This document shows, piece after piece, positions 1 to 7,443 of a stretch of DNA of 13,338 nucleotides. Under the pieces are notes generated by a model. The model saw only the letters and a program-made list of their open reading frames with translations, made no database searches and was not told the origin of the DNA. The translations under genes and the position numbers were made by a program. The DNA comes from CAMLDH01 sp966250375 (GTDB lineage: Bacteria > Pseudomonadota > Gammaproteobacteria > Burkholderiales > Burkholderiaceae_D), in contig CBINHE010000104.1 of the NCBI GenBank assembly GCA_966250375.1, positions 1 to 13,338 of the forward strand. The letters are read 5' to 3'. Position 1 is the stretch's first letter. Every line of letters starts with the position of its first letter.

Positions 1-54
1 AAAAGCAGCACTTTACCCGGTTACTTTGATAGCTGCGCTCAATGCGACAAAGCC
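1..54 (-). mobile_element. IS6-family element end, reading leftward out of the window
   Basis: Positions 1-54 are an exact reverse complement of 12787-12840, where the same sequence forms the left end of an IS6-family element whose transposase C-terminus is recognisable. On the minus strand the outer terminus reads GGCTTTGTCGCATTGAGC, resembling IS6-family terminal repeats. The match stops abruptly between 54 and 55, as expected for a transposon end. The element body would lie to the left of base 1 and is not visible, so whether it is complete is unknown. Confidence 0.7.
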
Positions 55-131
55 GTGCCGCCTGTATGCGGCTTGGGTTCCACATGGCCGGTGCGGCGCA
101 ACTGCATGAATAGCTTTTTGCGAATTACCAT
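55..131 (-). pseudogene. possible transposase remnant (IS630-like), cut by the IS6 end
   Basis: On the minus strand, from an ATG at 131-129, an open frame reads MVIRKKLFMQLRRTGHVEPK and continues PHTGGT up to the IS6 junction. The pattern RxTGxVxPKPHxGG resembles the end of the N-terminal helix-turn-helix of IS630-family transposases. The fragment is under 30 residues, nothing convincing precedes it, and the frame runs into the IS6 end and stops at 41-39. It is best read as a scrap of an older element truncated by the IS6 insertion. The similarity was judged by eye only and chance cannot be excluded. Confidence 0.3.
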
Positions 132-318
132 ATCCAATGCATTGTTGCACCCGTCAATTCTGACACTAACAAAAATTTCTTAAAAAGCGCACGATACAAT
201 CAAACTATGGCGCATGTTGTTCTCGTCATGAGAAATAAAGTCGGCATGCGTCTTCACGAATGCTCAATGATCGCTTCTACTTCGATATGGCTTGCACCAC
301 AACGAGAAGGAGGTAAGA
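132..318. other. leader region of the first signalling run
   Basis: No convincing gene lies here. A -10-like TACAAT is at 195-200, but no acceptable -35 hexamer is found 16-18 bases upstream, so I do not call a promoter. No sigma-54 or sigma-28 consensus was found. The region ends in a very strong Shine-Dalgarno sequence, AAGGAGGT at 307-314, four bases before the GTG at 319. The promoter for the six-gene run should lie in this stretch or inside the neighbouring IS end. Confidence 0.4.
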
Positions 319-2877
319 GTGAAGACTACGCTGCAGACCATCTCGGCACGCAACCCTTTAGACGATCTTCCTTATCTGAGCAACCGGGCACTACTTTCTT
401 TCGGCAGCGGCATATTTATTGCAGATGCCAATCATCCGGCCTACCCCATTATTTTCGCGAACCCTGCATTCTGTCGCATGACCGGATACGCTCTGGAAGA
501 AGTATTGGGAAAAAATTGCCGTTTTCTCCAGAACGGCGATGATGACCAACCGGCATTAGCCGCAGTGCGCGATGCACTCGCAAGCAAGGAAGAAGTGCGC
601 GCGGTACTGCGCAACTATCGCAAAGACGGATCCTTGTTCTGGAATGATCTGTTCATTTCTCCGGTTGCGGACGACAGCGGAAAGATCGCGCATTTCATTG
701 GCATACAAACCGACGTCACCGAACAGAAACGCCATCAAGAGCAGCTCGTATTTCAGGCAACGCATGATGCGCTGACGGCTTTACCCAATCGGCAATTTCT
801 CAAACAGCATTTGCAGAATGCCATTCTTCAGGCACAAATTGCCGACCATATTGTGGCGCTGCTGATCGTCGATATCGATCACTTCAAGCTGATTAACAAC
901 AGTCTGGACTATGACGGCGCCGATATCTTGTTGCAATCGGTCGCAGACCGATTGCGTGCGTGCGTCAATGAGTGTGATCATCTGTCGCGCCATGGCGCGG
1001 ATGAATTTTCCATTGTATTAAGCAATCTGGATACATCGCGCGATGTTGCTGAAATCTGCGAGAAAATTTCACTCGCGATAACTGCCCCTTTCGTGATTAA
1101 AGAGCAAAAACTGCATATTACGTGCAGCATCGGGGCTGCCCTCTGCCCGCAGAATGGCGCCGACGCCGCAACGCTGCTCAAGTATGCGGATACGGCGCTT
1201 TTTCGTGCCAAGGAGCTGGGCCGCAATAACAGACAGTTTTTTTCAAATGAAATGTACGAACGGGCGCTGGAGCGCTTGAAACTCGAAAAAGCCTTGCGTT
1301 CAGCGATAGAAAAAAATCAACTGGAACTGCATTACCAGCCCTTGGCCGATCTGCAAACCGGGCAAGTCGCGGGCTTGGAGGCATTATGTCGATGCCAGCA
1401 TCCCGAATTGGGCATGGTGCCGCCAACCCGTTTTATCGCGGTGGCGGAAGAATGCGGATTGATCATGGAAATCGGCGAGTGGGTATTGCGAACCGCCTGC
1501 CAGCACATGCGTGCTTGGCAAGACAATGGCATCTCCGCTATACGAGTCGCGATCAATGTCTCTCCGCGCCAGTTCCGCGATCCGCTGCTGGCCGAAAAAG
1601 TCAATGCCGCGCTGAGCGCGACCGGAATCGAACCGCGTAGGCTTTGTCTGGAGATTACCGAGAATGTACTGATGCAGGACACGTCATCCAGCGAGGCTAC
1701 GCTTGCGAAACTAAAGGCGCTCGGCGTGGATTTGTTACTCGATGACTTCGGCACAGGTTTTTCATCGCTCAATTGTCTGAAGCGCTTTTCCTTCGATAAA
1801 GTGAAGATCGACCTCGCTTTTGTCGAGAATGTGGTGACGAATGCCGATAACGGCACAATCTCCAAGGCCATCATTTCAATGGCACACAACTTGGGGATTC
1901 GGGTAGTGGCAGAGGGTGTGGAGACCGAAGCTCAATGTGATTTTTTACGAAGGAATATGTGCGACGAGATACAAGGATTCCTTTTTTCCAAAGCGTTGAT
2001 GCCGGCAGAGATGGAAATTTTTTTGCGCGACGGGCACAAGTTGCCGGATCATTTATTGCGACTGCAAAGACCGCCGCGTACCTTATTGCTGGTCGATGAC
2101 GAATTAAATATCGTGGCATCGCTGAAGCGGCTGCTGCGACGCGATGGTTACAATATTCTGACTGCGAATAGCGGACAGGAAGGTCTGGAAATTTTGACCA
2201 GGCACGAAGTCGACGTGATCGTTTCCGATCAGCGCATGCCTGGCATGACAGGTGTCGAGTTTTTGAGCCAAGCCAAAAAACTTTATCCAGATACGGTTCG
2301 CATCGTACTATCCGGCTATACCGAGTTGCAGTCGGTCACCGATGCCGTCAATGAAGGAGCGATCTATAAGTTCCTTACCAAGCCGTGGGACGATACCCAG
2401 TTGCGCGGCCATATCGAAGAAGCATTTCGCCGCAAGGAAATGGGTGACGAAAATTTGCGCCTCAATCTTGAAGTGCGAACCGCAAACTTTGCGCTGGCCG
2501 CCGCCAATCGGCAACTGGAAACAGTGCTTACGCAGCAGCAACAGCAAATCACGCGTGATGAAATCAGTCTCGATGTGATACGCGAAGCCTTACAGCATGT
2601 TCCTATACCGGTCATCGGCCTGGACGAGGATGAAATCGTCGCGTTCATTAACGGCGCTGCACAAATGCTGTTCCTGGATGGCGCCGGCATTCTGGGCTGC
2701 GACGCGGAGCTTGTGATGCCGACAGTATTAAGCGCAGCGCATCAGGCGAATGACGGCGAAAAATGCTGCGTCGAGCTGAATGGATACGCTTACGAAGTTA
2801 TTTTCCATAGCATGGGTCGGGGTTCCCAATCGCGAGGCAAGTTGATTACCTTGACACGACAGGAAAGGCCGCGATGA
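319..2877 (+). CDS. LOV-GGDEF-EAL-REC-PAS protein; probable blue-light-responsive c-di-GMP phosphodiesterase
   Basis: An 852-residue cytoplasmic protein. I start at GTG 319 because AAGGAGGT (307-314) sits four bases upstream; an in-frame TTG at 292 has no such site. Residues about 25-135 form a LOV domain: GKNCRFLQ (64-71) carries the flavin-adduct Cys67, and Asn99, Asn109 (FWN) and Gln130 (GIQ) match FMN-contact positions. The GGDEF domain (about 145-310) reads GADEF at 226-230, has DY where GH is usual near 197, and lacks the RxxD inhibitory site, so cyclase activity is doubtful. The EAL domain (about 320-570) keeps EAL (354-356), NVSPRQF, EITEN, DDFGTG, KID and AEGVET, so c-di-GMP hydrolysis is plausible. 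A receiver follows (588-706; acid pair D593/D594, phosphoacceptor D637, S665, K688), then a coiled coil and a degenerate PAS-like tail (about 753-845). The stop overlaps the next start as ATGA. Light control of the phosphodiesterase is inferred. Confidence 0.93.
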   Translation: MKTTLQTISARNPLDDLPYLSNRALLSFGSGIFIADANHPAYPIIFANPAFCRMTGYALEEVLGKNCRFLQNGDDDQPALAAVRDALASKEEVRAVLRNYRKDGSLFWNDLFISPVADDSGKIAHFIGIQTDVTEQKRHQEQLVFQATHDALTALPNRQFLKQHLQNAILQAQIADHIVALLIVDIDHFKLINNSLDYDGADILLQSVADRLRACVNECDHLSRHGADEFSIVLSNLDTSRDVAEICEKISLAITAPFVIKEQKLHITCSIGAALCPQNGADAATLLKYADTALFRAKELGRNNRQFFSNEMYERALERLKLEKALRSAIEKNQLELHYQPLADLQTGQVAGLEALCRCQHPELGMVPPTRFIAVAEECGLIMEIGEWVLRTACQHMRAWQDNGISAIRVAINVSPRQFRDPLLAEKVNAALSATGIEPRRLCLEITENVLMQDTSSSEATLAKLKALGVDLLLDDFGTGFSSLNCLKRFSFDKVKIDLAFVENVVTNADNGTISKAIISMAHNLGIRVVAEGVETEAQCDFLRRNMCDEIQGFLFSKALMPAEMEIFLRDGHKLPDHLLRLQRPPRTLLLVDDELNIVASLKRLLRRDGYNILTANSGQEGLEILTRHEVDVIVSDQRMPGMTGVEFLSQAKKLYPDTVRIVLSGYTELQSVTDAVNEGAIYKFLTKPWDDTQLRGHIEEAFRRKEMGDENLRLNLEVRTANFALAAANRQLETVLTQQQQQITRDEISLDVIREALQHVPIPVIGLDEDEIVAFINGAAQMLFLDGAGILGCDAELVMPTVLSAAHQANDGEKCCVELNGYAYEVIFHSMGRGSQSRGKLITLTRQERPR

Positions 2878-3194
2878 TCAGTAGATACAAGCAGTTGGCT
2901 TTGGATGACGCGACCGCCGGCATGGTGTTGTCGGAAGCGGTACTGGATGCACATGGCGGCGTGCTTTTTCCAAGCGCAACCAGTTTAACGGACGCGATGC
3001 TCACCTCCTTGCAGCGGCGCGGCATCGCCACCGTTTTTATCGTCAACGACGACATCTCGGAGGCGGATTTAAAGGCGGAACGAAAACGCGTGCAACAACG
3101 CTTGACTGTCCTGTTCAGACGATCCGGCTCCAATCCCGCATGCCACGCGTTAATGCAACGCATAATCGAATATCGCATAGGCTCTACCGAATGA
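2874..3194 (+). CDS. small stand-alone domain protein related to the C-terminus of the HD-GYP-like protein
   Basis: A 106-residue soluble protein without signal peptide or membrane segment. Its ATG overlaps the preceding stop (ATGA) and its stop overlaps the next ATG, so it is translationally coupled on both sides. Residues 9-57 follow the pattern L-x-GMVLS-x-x-V-x-D-x-x-G-x-LF-x-x-x-x-LT-x-x-ML-x-x-L-x-x-RGI. The same pattern appears at the C-terminus of the receiver/HD-GYP-like protein of this cluster (its residues about 384-437). This small module is familiar to me as an appendage of HD-GYP proteins; its biochemical role is not known to me. Residues 60-106 are basic and probably helical. 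An adaptor between cluster members is an inference. The gene itself is well supported by the coupling; the function is not. Confidence 0.8.
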   Translation: MISRYKQLALDDATAGMVLSEAVLDAHGGVLFPSATSLTDAMLTSLQRRGIATVFIVNDDISEADLKAERKRVQQRLTVLFRRSGSNPACHALMQRIIEYRIGSTE

Positions 3195-4033
3195 CAATTC
3201 TCGTACTTGACGATGTCGTTAAAGATATCCGCGATCTCCCGTCGCTGTCGGCGGTAGTAATGGAATTGCTCGACAGTTTTGAACAGGAAGACGTCAACAT
3301 CGGCATAGTGGCGGACAAGGTATCGCGCGACCAGACGCTTGCGGCGAAGACGCTGCGCCTGGCCAATTCCTCGTTTTACGGACTGCCACAAAAGGTGACG
3401 ACTATCCAGCAGGCGATCACCATTTTAGGATTCGATAGCGTGCGGACCTTGATTGCCGCAGCGGCAGTGACCGATAATTTTCCACACAGCAAGCACACCA
3501 GTTTCGATTTCAAAACCTTCTGGCGGCACTCCATCGGCACAGCGCTATGTTCGAAGATGCTGGCTCGCTCGCTCAATCTCAATGAGAATTACGCATTCAT
3601 TTCAGGATTACTACACGATATCGGCAAGCTGGTGCTGGTAACGCGCTTTCCGCAACAATATGCAAAAGTAATCGAGTATCGAACCACGCACGATTGCTAC
3701 ATGCTTGAGGCCGAACGCATGGTGCTGGACCTGGATCATGCCGTGGTCGGGCGCGCGCTGGCGCAACACTGGAAATTCCCGCTACTGATGCAAAAGACGA
3801 TTGCCAACCATCACGCACCGGCAACCCAGGATCTGGGCGATATTCCCAGCATTGTGCATATCGCCGATGCGATTGTGCATGCGCTGGATCTGACCGCTCA
3901 AGAACACGATCTGGTACCGGTTATTTCGGACGCTGCATGGAACAGCATCCACCTTGCACCGGCCGCCCTGCGCAAGGTGTTTCGAGATACCGAGTCCGAG
4001 TTTGAAGAAACCTGCCAGATTTTAGCCGCATGA
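3191..4033 (+). CDS. HDOD-domain signalling protein
   Basis: 280 residues, cytoplasmic. I choose ATG 3191, which overlaps the upstream TGA (ATGA), rather than the in-frame ATG at 3140, which would add 17 residues inside the previous gene. The HDOD domain covers about residues 12-215: LPSLSAVVMELLDSF, then LRLANSSFYG (55-64), an ILGFDSVRTL stretch, FWRHSIG (110-116) and GLLHDIGKLVL (139-149). HDOD proteins are usually non-catalytic scaffolds that accompany two-component and c-di-GMP systems. This one keeps an HDIGK motif and several further histidines (H183, H207, H208), but I would not claim phosphohydrolase activity. There is no receiver or output domain besides HDOD. The gene lies 10 bases upstream of the histidine kinase, suggesting a role in the same pathway. 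Confidence 0.92.
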   Translation: MTILVLDDVVKDIRDLPSLSAVVMELLDSFEQEDVNIGIVADKVSRDQTLAAKTLRLANSSFYGLPQKVTTIQQAITILGFDSVRTLIAAAAVTDNFPHSKHTSFDFKTFWRHSIGTALCSKMLARSLNLNENYAFISGLLHDIGKLVLVTRFPQQYAKVIEYRTTHDCYMLEAERMVLDLDHAVVGRALAQHWKFPLLMQKTIANHHAPATQDLGDIPSIVHIADAIVHALDLTAQEHDLVPVISDAAWNSIHLAPAALRKVFRDTESEFEETCQILAA

Positions 4034-4043
4034 TGAGATTGCA

Positions 4044-5564
4044 ATGACAAGTAAAATTGAACAATCGTCGCAACCAGTTAACGCTACCGATTCGGCAAAC
4101 TTGAATGGCGGCGGCGCCGTGCAGAAGACACATCCTTACCTCGAGCCCGCGCTCTCCGAGTTTTTTGACGCCTCTCCGGTGCCCGCCTTTGCTATCGACA
4201 CCAATCATATTGTCACGCAATGGAATAAGGCCTGCGAACGCATCACCGGCATTCCCGCTACCGCCATGATCGGCACCGAAAATCACTGGCAACCGTTCTA
4301 CAAGAAGAAACGGCCCTTGCTGGCCGATTTGATTGTCAGTGATACCGTGGAGAAGACAGCGCAAGCCTACTATCACGACAAAATCCGGCGTTCGTCGCTC
4401 ACGCCAGGTTCTTATGAGGTAGAAGATTTTTTTCCTCAGCTCGGCGAAAGCGGCCGATGGTTATTTTTTTCGGCGTCGCCATTGCATAACAATCTCGGAC
4501 AAGTCGTTGGCGCAATTGAAATCCTGCAAGACGTTACCCAACGCAAATTTGCAGAAAGCGATCTGCATAAAGTACAACTCAACCTGGAAGAACTAGTCGC
4601 CAAGCGCACCTCCGAGTTAGCGCTGGCAAATATCCGACTGGAAGAAGATATCCGCCAACGGGAAACGGCGGAAGCCGAACTTTTGCGGCGCAATGCCGAA
4701 CTCACCGAACTCAACGGTAAATTCTCCCTGGCGCAGGAACAATTGGTGCAGTCCGAAAAGCTCGCCTCAATCGGACAACTGGCGGCCGGCGTCGCTCATG
4801 AAATCAATAATCCGATCGGGTATATTTTTTCCAACTTCGGCACACTCGAGACTTATATTGGCAATCTATTGGAAATCGTTACTGTCTACGAAGATGCCGA
4901 GTCCGATATCGGCTCACCGGAAACGCGCACCAAGCTCAGTGCCCTGCGCAAGCGCATCGAACTCGATTATCTCAAGGATGACATACCAGTTCTGATGAGC
5001 GAATCGAAGGAAGGGATAGTCCGGGTGCGCAAGATCGTGCAGGACCTGAAAGATTTTTCCCGGGTCGACGCGCATCAGGAATGGCAATGGACGAATATCC
5101 ATCAAGGCATCGATTCGACGCTCAATATCGTCAGCAACGAGGTGAAATACAAAGCCGATGTCATTAAAGACTACGGCGCCATTCCTGAAGTCGAATGTTT
5201 GGCCTCCCAGATCAATCAGGTCATCATGAACATCGTGGTGAATGCCGCGCATGCCATTGACAAGCAGCGCGGCAAAATTACGATCCGCACCGGCACCAGG
5301 GACGACCAGGTCTGGATCGAGATTACGGATACCGGATCGGGTATTCCGAAAGAAATTCTGCCCCGCATTTTCGATCCTTTTTTTACCACGAAACCCATCG
5401 GCACCGGCACTGGACTGGGGCTATCGCTTTCTTACGGCATCATTCAAAAGCATCAAGGCCGCATCGAGGTGGAAAGCGAACCTAACTGCGGCACCAGCTT
5501 CCGTATTACATTGCCGATCCGGCAAACGCCATTGGAAAACGAAGGAAAGGATACATCTAAATGA
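4044..5564 (+). CDS. soluble PAS-domain sensor histidine kinase
   Basis: 506 residues with no predicted membrane segment. Residues 1-30 are a polar linker; a PAS domain spans about 34-168 and ends in the usual DVTQRK. A coiled coil (about 170-238) leads to a HisKA region with phosphoacceptor His252 in GVAHEINNPIGY. The stretch 270-345 between His and ATPase domain is long and ends in VRKIVQDLKDFSR, a style of kinase also seen at 11197-12549. The ATPase domain has an N box (N396, N400), DTGSG (429-433), a FDPFFTTKPIG stretch and GTGTGLGL (453-460), so it should be active. The start at 4044 follows the previous stop by 10 bases with only a weak ribosome site. The stop overlaps the next ATG as ATGA, making the downstream receiver protein its most likely partner. 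The PAS ligand cannot be told from the sequence. Confidence 0.95.
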   Translation: MTSKIEQSSQPVNATDSANLNGGGAVQKTHPYLEPALSEFFDASPVPAFAIDTNHIVTQWNKACERITGIPATAMIGTENHWQPFYKKKRPLLADLIVSDTVEKTAQAYYHDKIRRSSLTPGSYEVEDFFPQLGESGRWLFFSASPLHNNLGQVVGAIEILQDVTQRKFAESDLHKVQLNLEELVAKRTSELALANIRLEEDIRQRETAEAELLRRNAELTELNGKFSLAQEQLVQSEKLASIGQLAAGVAHEINNPIGYIFSNFGTLETYIGNLLEIVTVYEDAESDIGSPETRTKLSALRKRIELDYLKDDIPVLMSESKEGIVRVRKIVQDLKDFSRVDAHQEWQWTNIHQGIDSTLNIVSNEVKYKADVIKDYGAIPEVECLASQINQVIMNIVVNAAHAIDKQRGKITIRTGTRDDQVWIEITDTGSGIPKEILPRIFDPFFTTKPIGTGTGLGLSLSYGIIQKHQGRIEVESEPNCGTSFRITLPIRQTPLENEGKDTSK

Positions 5565-6883
5565 GTGGAGCGACAGACCTACCTGAAGCAGCGATGCAGC
5601 TGTCGGCCAAATTGCTGTGCGTTGATGACGAACCGAATATTTTGTCGTCGTTGCGGCGCCTGTTCCGGACGCAAGGATATCAAGTGTTTACCGCCGAAAG
5701 CGGCGCTGCCGGCCTGAAGGTACTGGAAACCGAGTCAATCGATCTCGTGATTTCCGACATGCGCATGCCGGAAATGGGGGGCGCACGTTTTCTGGAATAT
5801 GTGCGGGAGCGATGGCCGGAGACGGTTCGTCTGCTGCTGACCGGTTACGCCGATATTCAATCCATTCTGGATGCGATCAACCGCGGCGAAATTTACCGCT
5901 ACATTACCAAACCATGGGATGAAAACGATATCCTGCTGATTGTGCGCCATGCACTGGAACGCAAAGCACTGGAGCACGAAAAGCGGCGCCTTGAAGCGCT
6001 GACGCACCTTCAAAATCAAGAACTCAAGACCTTGAATGCCAGCCTTGAGGCAAAGGTGGAGGAACGCACGGCAGAGATCAAGATAGCGAACGAGGCGCTG
6101 ACCGCGGCTAACGAGAAACTCAAGACGAATTTCCTGACCTCGATCAAGGTATTCTCGAATTTGATCGAGATGCGCAAAGGACATCTTGCGGGCCACTCGC
6201 GCCGCGTGGCCGATTTGGCACGCAAGATAGCGCTGAACATGAGCCTCGATGAGCACGATACGCAAGAGATATTTGTTGCCGGCCTACTGCACAACATCGG
6301 CAAGATCGGATTTTCCGATGAGTTGTTGTCGATGCCGATCCATCTTATGAGCGGGGAAAATCTCGCTCTTTACCGTCAACATCCCGTGCATGGAGAGCAT
6401 TCGCTGATGCCGCTTGAGGATTTGCGCGGTGCGGCAGCGATTGTCCGGGCTCAACTTGAGCGTTACGATGGGAAAGGATTTCCGGATAGTCTGGCAAATA
6501 TGCAGATTCCGGTCGGCGCACGCATACTGGCGCTTGCAAGCGATTACGACCATCTTCAAGCCGGCACATTTTTTCCCCGTCGCTATAGTCTGGAAGAAGC
6601 AAAGGCCTATATACAGAGTGGCCGCAACAAACTATATGATGCTAAGGTAGTCGATGCGTTCCTAGGCGTGATGAGCGATGTGGTTGAGGAAGTAGTGCCG
6701 GATGGGCTGATTGCTGCAGCAGATCTGCGGCCCGACATGATCATTTCACGCGATTTAATCACACCCGATGGGTTGCTTCTATTGTCGGCAGGCCATGTCC
6801 TCGAGGAACGCTTAATTGAAAAAATTATAAGATTCGAGGCAGACGGAGATAAGAAGTTCACCATCTACGTGCATATGAACTGA
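5561..6883 (+). CDS. response regulator with degenerate HD-GYP domain (RpfG-like architecture)
   Basis: 440 residues. The N-terminal receiver (about 16-132) has D22/D23, phosphoacceptor D66 in SDMRMP, T94 and K117 in TKPW, so it should accept phosphate, presumably from the kinase whose stop codon overlaps this ATG. A coiled coil (about 135-190) follows, then an HD-GYP-like domain (about 195-380). Key catalytic positions are changed: HD is HN (H244, N245 in LLHNIGK), the HHE motif is QLE (298-300), and GYP is GFP (306-308). Other ligand-like residues remain (H212 in AGHSRRV, H274, D328). In this family the HD pair and second histidine pair bind the metals that hydrolyse c-di-GMP, so I infer loss of activity and a binding or protein-contact role. 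Residues about 384-437 repeat the module found alone at 2874-3194. Confidence 0.93.
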   Translation: MSGATDLPEAAMQLSAKLLCVDDEPNILSSLRRLFRTQGYQVFTAESGAAGLKVLETESIDLVISDMRMPEMGGARFLEYVRERWPETVRLLLTGYADIQSILDAINRGEIYRYITKPWDENDILLIVRHALERKALEHEKRRLEALTHLQNQELKTLNASLEAKVEERTAEIKIANEALTAANEKLKTNFLTSIKVFSNLIEMRKGHLAGHSRRVADLARKIALNMSLDEHDTQEIFVAGLLHNIGKIGFSDELLSMPIHLMSGENLALYRQHPVHGEHSLMPLEDLRGAAAIVRAQLERYDGKGFPDSLANMQIPVGARILALASDYDHLQAGTFFPRRYSLEEAKAYIQSGRNKLYDAKVVDAFLGVMSDVVEEVVPDGLIAAADLRPDMIISRDLITPDGLLLLSAGHVLEERLIEKIIRFEADGDKKFTIYVHMN

Positions 6884-6890
6884 GGAGCTT

Positions 6891-7421
6891 ATGCGGCGCT
6901 TGTTACTGTTAGACGATGAAATCAGCGTGCTGCACGCATTGCAACGTACATTGCGTCAATTTTTCTCCAGCGAAGAATTAAAGGTGGAAATTTTTACAGA
7001 TCCGGAACAGGCCTTGCTCCGTAGCGCTGAAATTCCATTTGATGTTGTTGTTTCGGATTACCGCATGCCTGGCATGGACGGCATCGATTTTCTCAAGATG
7101 ATCAAAAGCATTCAACCGGATGCGGTACGTTTGCTGCTCAGTGCATCGAACGAATTTGATACGTTATTAAATGCGATTAATCAGGCAGAAGTATTCCGTT
7201 ACATCGCCAAGCCATGGCAAGCAGAGGATCTTCAGAAGGCCATTCAACTAGCCTTGGTTCGACGCGATCAATCGATTGAAGTCCATTCGCTTGCTGACGA
7301 AGCACGCGTGCAGCGGGGTGAACTGACTCCGCAGGAGCTGGAGGCAAAGCGTCTGGAAGCGGAAGAGCCGGGAATCACGCGCGTCAAATGGGGACCCGAC
7401 GGGTCGGTGCCATTGGATTGA
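6891..7421 (+). CDS. single-domain response regulator with conserved-looking C-terminal tail
   Basis: 176 residues. The ribosome site GAGGAG (6882-6887) overlaps the previous stop, and ATG follows at 6891. A complete receiver (residues 3-125) has D8/D9, phosphoacceptor D56 in SDYRMP, S84 at the switch position and K107 in AKPW. The receiver resembles those at the ends of the 319-2877 and 5561-6883 proteins (shared KPW and A-I/V-N-x-x-E stretches). No output domain follows, only a charged helix (about 130-158) and a tail reading GITRVKWGPDGSVPLD at 161-176. A role as phosphate shuttle, sink or adaptor for the PAS kinase is likely but inferred. The stop codon lies inside a hairpin that may be the terminator of this run. 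Confidence 0.92.
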   Translation: MRRLLLLDDEISVLHALQRTLRQFFSSEELKVEIFTDPEQALLRSAEIPFDVVVSDYRMPGMDGIDFLKMIKSIQPDAVRLLLSASNEFDTLLNAINQAEVFRYIAKPWQAEDLQKAIQLALVRRDQSIEVHSLADEARVQRGELTPQELEAKRLEAEEPGITRVKWGPDGSVPLD

Positions 7422-7443
7422 TGGAATTGTCAATCCGGCTTTT
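7415..7443 (+). terminator. possible weak intrinsic terminator at the end of the first run
   Basis: GGATTGA (7415-7421) pairs perfectly with TCAATCC (7430-7436) across an 8-base loop, followed by GGC and four Ts at 7440-7443. The stem overlaps the stop codon of the single-receiver gene. The stem is AT-containing and the T run is short and displaced by three bases, so termination may be partial. It coincides with the only gap of more than 100 bases between genes in the signalling part. Confidence 0.35.

Noticed and set aside
195..200. TACAAT as the -10 box of a sigma-70 promoter
   Set aside because: No acceptable -35 hexamer at 16-18 bases and no extended -10; not enough to call a promoter.
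292..318. Upstream TTG start for the LOV-GGDEF-EAL protein
   Set aside because: The strong AAGGAGGT at 307-314 is correctly placed only for GTG 319 and would lie inside the longer frame.
207..542. Open frame of 111 codons starting before the first signalling gene
   Set aside because: Most of it overlaps the LOV domain in another frame, it has no good ribosome site, and the product looks like no protein family.
1332..1889. Long minus-strand open frame opposite the EAL domain
   Set aside because: It is antisense to strongly conserved EAL motifs, and the product has no recognisable domain.
3140..3190. Upstream ATG for the HDOD protein
   Set aside because: It would add 17 residues unrelated to the domain; ATG 3191 is coupled to the preceding stop, like other junctions in this run.
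2846..3391. Long minus-strand open frame of 181 codons across the small gene and HDOD start
   Set aside because: Plus-strand genes here have coupled starts and recognisable domains; the minus frame is a shadow.
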